Shown: positions 1 through 9,448 of the stretch, piece by piece
Layout of the letters: every line of letters starts with the position of its first letter
Position numbering within the stretch: the first letter of the stretch is position 1
Assembly (NCBI GenBank): GCA_016714125.1
Contig: JADJNX010000003.1
Span: forward strand, 124,001-188,000
Direction of reading: 5' to 3'
Source of the DNA: Ignavibacteriales bacterium
Lineage (GTDB): Bacteria; Bacteroidota; Ignavibacteria; Ignavibacteriales; Ignavibacteriaceae
Length of the DNA: 64,000 nt
Notes under the pieces: generated by a model
The model's database searches: none
Told to the model about the DNA's origin: nothing
The model's input: only the letters and a program-made list of their open reading frames with translations
Position numbers and translations under genes: made by a program

Positions 1-48
1 CAGGCAGGAAACTTCACCAAAAACATCAAAATGACTTTACTCAAATAA
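1..48 (+). CDS. C-terminal tail of a T9SS-sorted protein (partial)
   Basis: Frame 1 is open from the window edge and encodes a 15-residue tail (AGNFTKNIKMTLLK before TAA). The pattern of a glycine and aromatic residue, then basic residues, then an M-x-LLK end matches the close of T9SS C-terminal sorting domains and resembles the ends of the two complete cargo proteins in this window (ending KTLLLK and KKMVLLK). The rest lies outside the window. The short length is why confidence is moderate; the terminator just downstream supports a plus-strand gene ending here. Confidence 0.55.
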   Translation, partial: QAGNFTKNIKMTLLK

Positions 49-71
49 AATCATTTTCTGTATTGGAATTT

Positions 72-106
72 GAGGCTGACTTGAAAAAGTCAGCCTCTTT
101 TTTTTT
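72..106 (+). terminator. Rho-independent terminator
   Basis: A perfect 11-bp stem (GAGGCTGACTT, 72-82, with AAGTCAGCCTC, 87-97) and a GAAA loop are followed by nine T. It serves the plus-strand gene ending at 48. The T tract overlaps the stop codon of the convergent queC. Confidence 0.9.
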
Positions 107-794
107 ATGTTGTATATCTAATTGGATCAGTTACCCCTGCCAACTCAAAACCATGTTTCCTTAACAGGCAACTGTCACACTCTCCGCAGGAGCTGCCATC
201 AGGCATGGGGTCATAACATGAGTGAGTAATCGAATAATCAACGCCAAGGCTTAGCCCGAGTCTGATTATCCCCTCTTTTGAAAGGTCTTGAAGTGGGGCA
301 TGAATTTTCAGATGTGTGGTTCCCTCAACTCCCACTTTTGTAGCGAGGTTAGCCATCTTTTCAAATGCTGAAATATATTCGGGTCTGCAATCGGGATAAC
401 CGCTATAGTCAATGGCATTTACACCGATAAATAGGTCATCCGCTTTTTGAACCTCTGCATAAGCAAGGGCATACGATAAAAAGATTGTGTTTCTTGCCGG
501 AACATAAGTAACGGGGATATTTTCTCCCATCTCTTTTTCATTACGGTGTTTGGGCACTTCCATACTTGAAGTAAGTGCCGATCCGCCAATTACTTTCATG
601 TCAATATCAATAATCAGGTGCTCTTTTGCCCCAAAATATGCAGCCACTTTTTTTGCTGATTCCAACTCCATTTTGTGTCGCTGTCCGTAAAAGAAACTAA
701 GACAATAAAGATCAAATCCTCTTTCCTTTGCTACTGCTGCCACTGTTGTGGAATCCAATCCCCCGCTTGTAAGTACTATCGCCTTTTTTGCCAT
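105..794 (-). CDS. queC: 7-cyano-7-deazaguanine synthase QueC
   Basis: QueC converts 7-carboxy-7-deazaguanine, ammonia and ATP to preQ0 in the cytoplasm, a step of queuosine biosynthesis. The N-terminus carries the ATP-pyrophosphatase P-loop SGGLDST (about residues 10-16); mid-protein has the family motif VPARN; the C-terminus holds the zinc cysteine cluster (CYDP, then CGECDSC). Length from the chosen start is 229 residues, normal for the family. The ATG at 794 is preferred over an in-frame ATG 17 codons upstream because it has a GAGAG ribosome site and gives the usual MAKKAIVLTSGGLDST beginning. It stands alone, divergent from the response regulator at 873; no other queuosine genes are in view. 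Confidence 0.95.
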   Translation of the reverse strand: MAKKAIVLTSGGLDSTTVAAVAKERGFDLYCLSFFYGQRHKMELESAKKVAAYFGAKEHLIIDIDMKVIGGSALTSSMEVPKHRNEKEMGENIPVTYVPARNTIFLSYALAYAEVQKADDLFIGVNAIDYSGYPDCRPEYISAFEKMANLATKVGVEGTTHLKIHAPLQDLSKEGIIRLGLSLGVDYSITHSCYDPMPDGSSCGECDSCLLRKHGFELAGVTDPIRYTT

Positions 795-872
795 CACTCT
801 CTCTGTTTTTTTATTCTTCATAAATGCGTAATTTTCAGGTTTCAAATTTCAAATCTAACCAAAGCAAACTTC

Positions 873-1280
873 ATGTCCAATCTACCCTTGGATGAACAAT
901 TTCGATACAAGATTTTGATCGTTGACGATGTTCCCAAGAACATTCAAGTTCTTGGAAGTCTGCTGTTCCACGAAAATTATGATGTCTCTTTTGCATCAAA
1001 CGGATATGATGCTCTCACACTTGCTGAACAAAATCCTATCGACCTTATACTTCTCGATGTAATGATGCCCGGAATCAACGGGTTTGAGACTTGCATCCAA
1101 CTTGGTAAAAATCCAAAAACTGCAGCTGTACCTGTAATTTTTATGACCGCATTAAACGACCTCGAGGATAAGGTTAAAGGTTTTCAAGCCGGTGGAGTCG
1201 ATTTCATTACTAAACCCTTTGAGAGTCAGGAAGTTCTTGCGAGAGTTAAAAGTCAGTTAAAAATTGGCAGACTTCACTGA
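873..1280 (+). CDS. Response regulator receiver domain, N-terminal part of a nucleotide cyclase protein
   Basis: A CheY-like receiver: acidic pair D18-D19, phosphoacceptor D62 (LLDVMMPG), T92 and K114 (FITKPF). The reading frame is lost in an A run near 1260. Restoring one base continues into a coiled linker (LADFTELQLKIKELEKK), a second break near 1312 leads into RFITDVFGTYLSDEVVENLL, and a third near 1390 into KPGGEIRKISILMADLRG, which joins the cyclase domain at 1432. The reconstructed gene (873-2304) is therefore one receiver plus class III cyclase protein, a known architecture. All three breaks lie in or beside A runs. The ATG at 873 is the first that gives a receiver without a non-homologous extension. 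Partner kinase is probably the hybrid kinase at 4856-7607 (inferred from proximity). Confidence 0.85.
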   Translation: MSNLPLDEQFRYKILIVDDVPKNIQVLGSLLFHENYDVSFASNGYDALTLAEQNPIDLILLDVMMPGINGFETCIQLGKNPKTAAVPVIFMTALNDLEDKVKGFQAGGVDFITKPFESQEVLARVKSQLKIGRLH

Positions 1281-1431
1281 ATTGCAGTTAAAAATAAAGG
1301 AACTTGAAAAAAAGGAACCGCTTCATTACTGATGTATTTGGTACTTATCTCTCAGATGAAGTTGTGGAAAATCTTCTCGATAACCCGAAAATATAAAACC
1401 GGGGGGTGAAATAAGGAAAATTTCAATTCTG

Positions 1432-2304
1432 ATGGCAGATTTGAGGGGATTCTCTTCTACTGCGGAGACACTAACTCCCGGGTTGACTCTTCAATTGCTA
1501 AATCTGTTTATCGAAAAGATGACCGATGTTATTCAGAAGTATGAGGGAACAATCAATGAAGTCCTTGGGGATGCTTTGCTTGTTTTTTTTGGTGCCCCTT
1601 TTTACAAAGAAGATCATGCTGACAGAGCAATCGCCTGCGCAATTGAAATGCAGAATCAAATTGACCCACTCAATAATTTGCTCAGGGTGATGCAACTTCC
1701 ACCTGTTCGAATGGGAATCGGGATTAACTCGGGTGAAGTTATTGTAGGTAATATCGGGTCAAGAAAAAGACTAAAATATGGAGTGGTTGGGAGGAATGTG
1801 AATCTGACAGCTCGAATTGAAAGTTACACTGTCGGTTACCAGATTCTTCTTTCAGAACAAACATTTCAAAGTGTCACGGGTAAACTGCAAGTGGAGAAAG
1901 TAATCAAAGTTAATCCAAAAGGGGTGAAAAAGCCAGTTCACCTTTTTGATGTCCGAGGAATCACGGGAATTTTTAATGTTGATTTACATCTGCCCGACCT
2001 CTCTTTGAAATTACTTACGCAACCTTTGTCTATAACCTATGAGGTTTTGGATGATTCTGAAACTGTAAAAAAAGAAAAATATGGCGAAATCATTAATATC
2101 TCCAGCTACGAGGCGGAGCTCATCACCTCTGAACAATTCCGTATTTACAGCAATCTCAAAATGAAAATGACCTCTAAATGTGGAGTCCATTTTGTTGAGA
2201 CTGTACATGCCAAGGTTGTAAACAAAATTTCCAACGGTTATGTAATTGTTTTTACTTCACACTTTTCAATGTTAAACAAATTTATAGAAGCCTGTTCAAC
2301 ATGA
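1432..2304 (+). CDS. Class III adenylate/guanylate cyclase catalytic domain, C-terminal part of the receiver-cyclase protein
   Basis: The domain makes cAMP or cGMP from ATP or GTP. Metal-binding aspartates are visible in MADLRGF (D3) and LGDALLVFFGAP (D47), followed by the VNLTARIES motif with the catalytic Asn and Arg. The residue that usually helps choose the base (in INEVLGD) is Glu rather than Lys, so substrate is not settled from sequence. After about residue 175 a further region of about 115 residues is unassigned; it could be a PilZ-like beta domain but I see no clear motif. The true N-terminus is the receiver at 873. The stop overlaps the ATG of the TonB receptor (ATGA at 2301), suggesting coupled translation. 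Confidence 0.85.
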   Translation: MADLRGFSSTAETLTPGLTLQLLNLFIEKMTDVIQKYEGTINEVLGDALLVFFGAPFYKEDHADRAIACAIEMQNQIDPLNNLLRVMQLPPVRMGIGINSGEVIVGNIGSRKRLKYGVVGRNVNLTARIESYTVGYQILLSEQTFQSVTGKLQVEKVIKVNPKGVKKPVHLFDVRGITGIFNVDLHLPDLSLKLLTQPLSITYEVLDDSETVKKEKYGEIINISSYEAELITSEQFRIYSNLKMKMTSKCGVHFVETVHAKVVNKISNGYVIVFTSHFSMLNKFIEACST

Positions 2305-4331
2305 TGCCAAAGGAAAAAGTGTTATATAAAAATCTTCTGCTCTACTTAATCCTCTTTCTTTTCATGACAATTCTCCCCGTTTTTGGTCAAAATGAAGAGG
2401 AAGATGAGGAGACGAGAATTCTAAGATCGATGAATCTTGAAGAGATATTAAATACATCGGTTTCAGTAGCTTCACAGACTCCCCTCTCGATCAGAGAAGC
2501 TCCGGGAATGATTTCTGTAATAACACGAAAAGATATTGAACATTCGGGTGCATTTGACTTGATGGAAGTTTTGAGCCTGCTTGTTCCCGGATTTAGTTTT
2601 GGTCAATCAGAATTTGGTCCAATAGGATTGACTCTTAGAGGTATCTGGACCTTTGAAGGAAAAGTACAACTGCTGATTGATGGCGTTGAAATGAATGAGG
2701 AGGCATACACCTCCATTCTGTTTGGCCATCATTATCTTACAGATATCATACAAAGAATCGAAATAATAAGAGGTCCCGGTTCTGTTATCTATGGTGGTTA
2801 TGCATCTTTGGGTGTTATTAATATCATTACTCGCGATTATGCAGAGGAAGAGACCAATTTTATTTCAGTCGGCTACGGAAAAATGTTTGATAGACAGGAG
2901 AGATTTTCGACTGCTTTTGGTTGGGGCAAAAATATCTCTGATCTAAAGATCAATTTAACGGGTTATACTACAAATGGAGCTTTATCCAATAAATCGATTG
3001 GGGTTTACTTTCCTTCCACCCCCGGTCAAAAGATGGATGTTCCGCTCGAGATGCAAAACACTTTTTTGAATCTGACATCCTCCTACAATAATTTTGGATT
3101 AAATTTCTCATTGGACCGGTATAAACTTAATGTCGGAATTCCGGTATCCTTCACAACATATAATCTTACAACAACTTATGAGAATCAGTTGTTCTCAGAT
3201 TTTGGAATAAAAGCCAAAGTCATGTTAACAAATCAGTCACCCTGGGACCTGATGTCAAAGTCACCCATTCTTCTCCCAACAGGACTTGTTGACACAAGTT
3301 ATGCAAATACAAAATCCTTTTTTAAGATTGTTCCTTCAGTTCAGTTCAACTGGCAAATCACAAAAAATGTTAATCAGCTTATTGGTTTCGAATATCGAGG
3401 AATTAAAGTGACTTCAAAACCGATTCCCGGTTACCTGGAGCTTCCTATGCTTTTTAGAGAGGTTGACCACATTTCGGGAATTAGTGCATATTCACAATTC
3501 CTTTTGCAATTTGTACCGGGTAATATCACAATCGGGGGAAGATATGAATATAACGACATATTTGGCGATGCCTTTGTTCCGAGACTGGCATTTACCAAGA
3601 TCATGGATAACTTTCACTTTAAGTTGATGTACAGTCAGTCTTATCGTACCCCTGCAGGAAGATATTATTCCCCGGAGCTTGAACCTGAAAAAGGAAGACA
3701 TTTTGAAGTTGAGTTTGGCTATCGTATCGGTTACAAACATAACTTTGTAATTAACTTGTATGATTATCATTTTACAGATTTAATCACCGTAAAACGGGAT
3801 TCACTCCTGTCGGCAACTTCTTACTCCAATTCCTCCGCAATAGGAACGCGAGGAATCGATTTTGAATATAAATACAGTGACGACGCACTCCAACTCGGAG
3901 TCAATGCCGCATACTATTTCATATTCGACAACAATGTTAAAAGTTATATTGTGCCTCTGAAGGAAAATGTCACACTGGGAGCCTCCCCTTTCAGGTTAAA
4001 TTTCTTCTGCACATTTATCTTTTCAGACTGGATTACAATTTCGCCTTCACTCTAACTCTACAGCTCAAGAGTTGGTTTTACGAGCGGGAAAATTTCCCAA
4101 ACGGCAAACGGAATCCTCGTCGAGAATTATCTCGAAAACTTCACTCCTATTGCAATTTTTAATCTGAGTACCACCGTTTATGATGTTTTTGTAGATGGAT
4201 TGAAAATCGACTTTGGTATCTACAATTTCTTCAACCAAAACTATGATTACATCCAACCATTTCTTGGATATAATGCTCCTGTGCCCGGGAAATCTTTTTC
4301 TTTTTGGACGAGGTTCAACTTTGAATTTTAA
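2301..4331 (+). CDS. TonB-dependent outer-membrane receptor, interrupted by one in-frame stop
   Basis: A hydrophobic signal peptide ending near VFGQ is followed by a TonB-box-like segment (LEEILNTSVSVAS), a plug domain (residues about 60-180: REAPGMISVITRKDIEHSG, then RIEIIRGPGSVIYGG, then GVINIITRD) and a 22-strand-type barrel. The uninterrupted frame stops at TAA 4053-4055 (584 codons). The same frame then continues with clear barrel sequence to 4331 and ends in an aromatic-rich C-terminal strand (FSFWTRFNFEF) typical of outer-membrane proteins, giving about 675 residues. No indel is needed; one substituted base explains the stop. It overlaps the cyclase by 4 bp and precedes the YfiR-like gene by 9 bp. 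Ligand unknown; its place in a signalling operon suggests a sensing rather than purely nutritional role (inference). Confidence 0.88.
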
Positions 4332-4340
4332 GGAATTGAA

Positions 4341-4855
4341 TTGATAAACTTCAAAGCTTTCCTTATCGGGAGCCTTTTATTCTCACTTGGGTTCTTCTCC
4401 GATGGAGTTTCGCAGATCACCCGGTTGGATGCAAAAGTTGAAGCTATTATGTTTGGAAAAGTATTTAAATATGTGAAGACCATAAAACCTGCAAAGATTA
4501 ACATTCTCGTAGTTTATGATAAAATTGGTGAGAAGCCCAATAAAATAATTGCTGCTTTTAAAAGAAAAATATCAAACGGTCACACAGAAAAGAGTGAAAT
4601 TAAAGTGTAATCTCCAATTTTAATGTTGTTTATCTCGTGCCCGGTGTGAATATCTCGGACGATCTTGAATTATTTAAGAAAAATAAAGTGCTTGTTATCT
4701 CAGGCGACCCAGGTTTGGTTTCTTCCGGCACCGCTGGTATTGCAGTTGCTTCTGAAAATAAAAAACCTGTTATTTACTTAAATCTTAAATCTCTCACTGC
4801 AACAGGACATGATGTCTCTTTCGAATTGATCAACTTATCGAAAGTTTATAAATAG
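4341..4855 (+). CDS. YfiR-like (DUF4154) periplasmic protein, frameshifted
   Basis: Starts at TTG 4341 with AAGGA six bases upstream. A signal peptide ends near GVSQ. The N-terminal half (AIMFGKVFKYVKTI, then INILVVYDKIG) is in one frame to the stop at 4608; one base change there continues as VISNFNVVYLVPGVNISDDLELF to 4855, with the family's late motifs (VLVISGDPGL, GTAGIAVASENKKPVIYLNLKS, then SFELINLSKVYK). In Pseudomonas, YfiR is a periplasmic inhibitor of the membrane cyclase YfiN. Here the next gene, directly abutting, is a membrane kinase with a comparable small periplasmic sensor and HAMP domain, so gating of that kinase is a reasonable inference. Family assignment is by motif pattern only. 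Confidence 0.72.
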
Positions 4856-5871
4856 ATGAAATTAAATCGATTGTCTGAGAAGTTTTCGAGTGTGAATATC
4901 TCGATAAAGCTAAACTGTCGATAATGATCACAATTCTCTTTTTTCTGATAACTACTGTCATGTTTAACATATTGTTTTCGCATGCAAAACTAAGAGCCAT
5001 AGAAACAACAAAAGACAATGCTCAGGATCTTGCGAGAATGACAGCCTTTGGTATCAGGGCTGCGTTAGATTTTAGACTGGAAGAAGAAATAAATTCAGTT
5101 TTGCAACTTTCTGCCCAAAATGAGGAGGTTATTTTTCTTGTTGTGGCTGAAAATAGTGGTGAGGTGATAACGGCAAATAACCTGGACACTGCAAGATTGC
5201 TTAATTACAGCGTAAGAAACACAGCTTCTTCCGCTTTTGTTGGTGATTCAGTTATTTTTATAAAAACACCTGTTATGCTCGAAAACAAAGAGATTGGGCA
5301 ATTGTATCTTGGTTATTCATTGATGACCACAAATTTACAGCTCATAGAACTTCAAAAAGGAATAATTTTCACCTCGTTGGTTTTTATTTTTCTTGGGTTT
5401 CTTGGTTCTCTCGCCATTGGTAGAATAGTGGCAATACCGATAACAAAACTTGTAAAATCTTTTGAAAAAGTTTCAGAAGGGGATCTCAAAGAGAGGGCAG
5501 AAGTAAAATCCTCAGATGAATTCGGCAAATTGAGTGAGTCATTTAATGCCATGGTGGAATCACTTGAATTTGCTGTGAGTGAACTCGCAACTTCCAATAC
5601 CCTTATAAGGGAGTCAGAACAATTATATAAAGAACTTGTTGCAAAACTTCCTGATTTTGTAATTCTCCATCGTCATCAAAAAATCTTTCTGGTCAATGAT
5701 GCAATCAAAGATGTGATGGGATATGATAATGTTGAGGTTCTTGGAAAAAATATTTTCGATTTTATTGCACCTGAATCATATCAGATAGTTGATGAAAAAA
5801 ACCGTATGCGACTTGAGGGTCACGAGGTTGAACCGTACGAGATTGAGTTAATTACAAAAATACGGAAGTAG
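4856..5871 (+). CDS. Hybrid sensor histidine kinase, fragment 1: membrane sensor, HAMP and start of PAS
   Basis: The ATG at 4856 follows the YfiR-like stop with no gap. The frame slips near 4905-4920; afterwards it reads a first membrane helix (MITILFFLITTVMFNILF), a periplasmic domain of about 110 residues, a second helix (IIFTSLVFIFLGFLGSLAIG), a HAMP domain (PITKLVKSFEKVSEGDLKERAE) and a PAS domain (LPDFVILHRHQKIFLVN). It ends in a false stop near 5870 at an A run; restoring the frame continues as KYGSRITGEIRG into fragment 2. The sensor is about the size of the CHASE8-like domain of YfiN, which fits the adjacent YfiR-like protein (inference). Confidence 0.85.
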
Positions 5872-6760
5872 AATAACAGGTGAAATTAGAGGTTCACAAA
5901 TCTTCTATCAGAGAGAACTGGCAGTTCTTAATGTTATTGTAAATGTTACAGATAGAAAAAAATACGAACTCCGCTTGAAGGAGATGAATAACATTTTAGA
6001 GCAAAAGATTGTTGAAAGAACCACGGAGCTATCAGAAGCAATCACCAAATTGCAAAGTGAGATTCAGGAGAGAATTAAAACAGAGGAAAAACTTAAAGAA
6101 TCTGAAGAAAGAGCTTTGGAATCATCCAGACTTAAATCAGAGTTTGTGGCGAACATGAGCCATGAGATTAGAACACCATTAAATGCAATTCTTGGTTTCA
6201 CAAGTTTACTCGCGATTAATGTTGATGATCCACGATTAAATCAGTATATCGACTCGATTAAAGCCGGTGGTAAAAATCTGCTAACACTTATAAACGACAT
6301 CCTCGATCTTTCCAAAATCGAAGCCGGCAGACTGGATTTGAACCCCGAACCCGTTGATTTGAGGTCATTTTTAGAAGAGATTAAAAATATCTTTGCATCC
6401 AAGATTCAAGAAAAACTGATCGACTTTAAATTGCGAATCTCTGATGATGTACCCCCAACCCTGATTTTGGATGAAGTGAGGATAAGACAGATTCTGTTCA
6501 ATTTGATCGGGAATGCTGTCAAGTTTACTGAGAAAGGAGCAATCTCGCTTGAGGTGGATAATCTTTTTAAGGCAGGAGACAGGAGCAAGGTTGACCTTAT
6601 TATCTCAGTCTCAGACACCGGTATTGGAATTCCACTTCAATATCAAACTGTAATTTTTGATTCTTTTAAAACAACACCACAATCAACCTCAGAGAAGGTA
6701 TGGAGGGACAGGATTGGGTTTGGCTATCACCAAAAAGCTTGTCGAGATGATGGATTGTAG
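5864..6760 (+). CDS. Hybrid sensor histidine kinase, fragment 2: end of PAS, coiled coil, HisKA and N-box
   Basis: The middle of the kinase that starts at 4856. After the end of the PAS domain and a coiled-coil signalling helix (ILEQKIVERTTELSEAITKL) comes the H-box FVANMSHEIRTPLNAILGF with the phospho-accepting His, then the ATPase N-box (RQILFNLIGNAVKFTEKG) and DTGIGIP. The frame is lost near 6665 in TTTTAAAACAACACC; the correct reading FDSFKQHHNQPQRRYGGTGLGL continues in fragment 3. An ATG-started translation of this fragment alone begins at 5975, but that is internal to the protein. Confidence 0.88.
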   Translation, partial: GSRITGEIRGSQIFYQRELAVLNVIVNVTDRKKYELRLKEMNNILEQKIVERTTELSEAITKLQSEIQERIKTEEKLKESEERALESSRLKSEFVANMSHEIRTPLNAILGFTSLLAINVDDPRLNQYIDSIKAGGKNLLTLINDILDLSKIEAGRLDLNPEPVDLRSFLEEIKNIFASKIQEKLIDFKLRISDDVPPTLILDEVRIRQILFNLIGNAVKFTEKGAISLEVDNLFKAGDRSKVDLIISVSDTGIGIPLQYQTVIFDSFKTTPQSTSEKVWRDRIGFGYHQKACRDDGL

Positions 6761-7607
6761 CATTAGTGTCGAGAGTAGTTTTGGTTCCGGTTCAAAATTC
6801 ACCGTAATTATCAAAAATGTTTCAGCATCATCGGTAAAACGCAAGCAGGATGAGTTAACGGATGTGAATAAACCATTTTTCACATTTAGACACAAAAAAA
6901 TACTTATTGTTGATGATGTTCCAACCAATTGTGGGATGTTGGCTGAATTGTTTAAGCCTACCGACAGTGAAATCATTTTTGCTGCAAACGGTGTTGAAGC
7001 AATTGAAAAAACAAATGAATTTTATCCTGATTTGATTATTATGGATATCAGAATGCCTGTCCTTGATGGCAACAAAGCTGCGGAAATTATTAAGAGCGAC
7101 CCTAAGACTTCATCAATCCCGATAGTTGCTATTACTGCTTCAGCGCTGAAAGAGGATTTAGAACCTGAATATTTGCAGTATTTTGCGGGTTATATAATTA
7201 AGCCTGTTGATATATTTTATCTGATCAGCCTCGCTAACAAGTTGATAGGTTCGGAGCCGGAGTCAGACAAATTGGATGCGAGCGGCACCACTGATTCTGA
7301 CTCTCAATTAAGATTTACGCAAAATGTTTCAGTTGAAGACTTTAATGCCATGATCGCAATGAAAGTTTACCCACATCATGAAAAAGCGGTAAAAACAAAA
7401 CTTTTAAGTGATGTCATTTCTTTCTCAGAGGAGATCATGGAGTTATATAAATATTGTGGGGCAAAAGTTCTGGAGAATTTTTCAGATGAACTAAAATTCG
7501 CTGCAAACAGTTTTGATATTGAAACGATTAACAAGTGTTTAAATATTTTTCCAACTATTCTTGAAGATGTAAAACAAAAAAATCAATCACTCCCGGAGGA
7601 CCTTTAA
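6657..7607 (+). CDS. Hybrid sensor histidine kinase, fragment 3: ATP lid, receiver domain and C-terminal helical tail
   Basis: Contains the G2 box of the ATPase domain (GGTGLGLAITKKLVEMM), then a complete receiver (KKILIVDDVPTN, phosphoacceptor in IIMDIRMPVLDG, ITASA, and IKPVD), then about 110 mostly helical residues with no obvious histidine phosphotransfer motif. The kinase thus passes phosphate His to Asp internally and may pass it on to the receiver-cyclase at 873 (inference). Its TAA stop overlaps the ATG of the following peptidase (TAATG at 7605-7609), with GGAGG just upstream, so that gene is probably translated in the same transcript. Confidence 0.88.
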   Translation: MILLKQHHNQPQRRYGGTGLGLAITKKLVEMMDCSISVESSFGSGSKFTVIIKNVSASSVKRKQDELTDVNKPFFTFRHKKILIVDDVPTNCGMLAELFKPTDSEIIFAANGVEAIEKTNEFYPDLIIMDIRMPVLDGNKAAEIIKSDPKTSSIPIVAITASALKEDLEPEYLQYFAGYIIKPVDIFYLISLANKLIGSEPESDKLDASGTTDSDSQLRFTQNVSVEDFNAMIAMKVYPHHEKAVKTKLLSDVISFSEEIMELYKYCGAKVLENFSDELKFAANSFDIETINKCLNIFPTILEDVKQKNQSLPEDL

Positions 7608-9386
7608 TGTACAAACTTTTTTTTTAGCCTTTTATTTCTAACGATATCTGTGATTCCACAGAGTTCTGAAAACGCGGAAATTACAAAACATGAGATATTT
7701 AATCATATAAAATTTCTTTCTTCAGATGAAATGGAAGGCAGATCCCCCGGATCGGGCAAGGATATTCTTGCTGCCGATTACATCAGGGGTGAACTCAAAA
7801 AGACAGGTGCAATACTTCTCGCCACAGACGGGTTTCAACATTTTGAAGTTGGTGCCGGAACGGAAATCAGCGACAAGAGCTTTCTTGTATTTGATGGTAA
7901 TGCCGGAACTTTTGGTGTTGATTTTACGCCACTTGCAATTTCTTCAAAAGGAAAAATTGAAGCCGAAGTTGTCTTTTGTGGATTTGGCTTTGCCATTGAT
8001 GATCCCAAACTTAAAGTAAACAACTTTGGTAAGGGTGTAAAAGGCAAATGGGTTATGGTTTTGCGTGGTGCACCAAAAAATGAATCTTTTAAAGATATTT
8101 TGGATAAAAATTCAACGCTGCGTAAAAAGATTATAACTGCAAAGGATAACGGAGCTGCAGGAATAATTTTTGTAAATGGATATCAGTTTGCAAAACAGGA
8201 TGAACTTATAAGCACGAAACAGGGTTCGGGCGAACCGGACGGCGGAATCCCCGCATTAAGCATTTCGCGAGAATTGGCTGATAAACTGCTTGCACAATCT
8301 GGGAAAACAATCAAATCCCTTGAAGATCAATTATTAATTGATATAACTAAAGATAACTCCTTCAGCACAGGAATTATGCTTAATTCTGAAGCTATTGTTA
8401 CAAAAGCCAAAAAGCCGACAGTAAATGTTGTTGCAATGATTGAAGGTAATGATCCTGTACTCAAAAATGAGTATATCGTAATTGGAGCTCATTTTGATCA
8501 TCTTGGTTGGGGTGGTCCTGGAACAGGAAGCAGACGCCCGGATACCATGGCTATTCATAATGGTGCTGATGATAATGCCTCCGGAACCTCAACGATTATT
8601 GAAGTGTTTGAGAAACTTGCTGCTAACAAATCCCAACTCAAACGAAGTATTGTTTTTCTTGCATTTGGTGCAGAAGAGATGGGTTTACTCGGATCGAAGT
8701 ATTTTACGGAGAATCCTCTGAAAGAATTAAGAAATGCCAAATTGATGTTAAATCTGGATATGGTTGGCAGATTAAATCCTACAACAAAAGTATTGACTCT
8801 TGGTGGAACAGGTACTGCAGTTGAATTCGACACATTTCTTGACAAACATATTAAATCTTCAGGAATAGATATTAAAAAATCACCAGAAGGTTACGGTCCA
8901 TCAGACCATGCTTCATTTTATGCAAAAGATATCCCTGTACTTTTCTTTTTCACCGGCGTTCACGATGATTACCATATGCCAACCGATGATTACGAGAAAA
9001 TTAATTCCGAAGGAGCTGAATCCATTGGAAATCTTGCATACAATATTGCTTATGATGTTGCTGCAAATGGAGTGACTCTTACTTACAAAGAAGCCGGTCC
9101 AAAAGAGAAATCAAATGATGCCCCTGCATACAAAGTATCTCTTGGCATTATGCCTGACATGGCAGCATCTGACATTGTAGGTGTTAAAGCCGAGGCTGTA
9201 ATCCCAGATCGACCTGCACATAAAGCCGGTATGTTAAAAGGTGATATCATCGTTGCTATTAACAGTAAACCTGTTAAAGATCTATATGAATATATGGAAA
9301 GATTGTCCGAGTTGAAGAAGGGTGATCTGGTTGATGTCCTTATAGTCAGAGGATCTGAAAAGTTAACCCTGAAAGTTCAACTTTAA
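7607..9386 (+). CDS. M28-family secreted metallopeptidase with PA and PDZ domains
   Basis: The best start is ATG 7607, which overlaps the kinase stop and has GGAGG at 7596-7600. One base must be restored in a T run near 7620; this gives a signal peptide (MYKLFF, then SLLFLTISVIPQS). An uninterrupted frame starts only at GTG 7650. Domains: N-terminal M28 part, protease-associated insert (about residues 85-230), zinc core with GAHFDHLGW, NGADDNASG, FGAEEMGLLGS, NLDMVGRL and GPSDHASFY, then a C-terminal PDZ domain (about 490-578; VIPDRPAHKAGMLKGDIIVAIN). Predicted to be an aminopeptidase acting outside the cytoplasm. All zinc and catalytic positions look intact. Confidence 0.9.
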
Positions 9387-9410
9387 TTTAAATACTGAAT
9401 ATTTTTGCCG

Positions 9411-9448
9411 GTGTGGTGGGATGAATTTCCTGCCACACTTTTTGTTTT
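9411..9448 (+). terminator. Rho-independent terminator after the M28 peptidase
   Basis: An 11-bp stem with two G-T pairs (left arm 9411-9421 GTGTGGTGGGA, right arm 9428-9438 TCCTGCCACAC) is followed by TTTTTGTTTT. It closes the plus-strand block running from 873. Confidence 0.85.

Noticed and set aside
675..872. 66-codon extension of the response regulator
   Set aside because: Cys-rich sequence antisense to queC, unrelated to receivers; ATG 873 is the natural start.
4600..6670. Several programmed frameshifts in the kinase and YfiR-like genes
   Set aside because: The slips fall in homopolymers without stimulators and vary in direction; error is more likely. Only prfB has the features of a programmed site.
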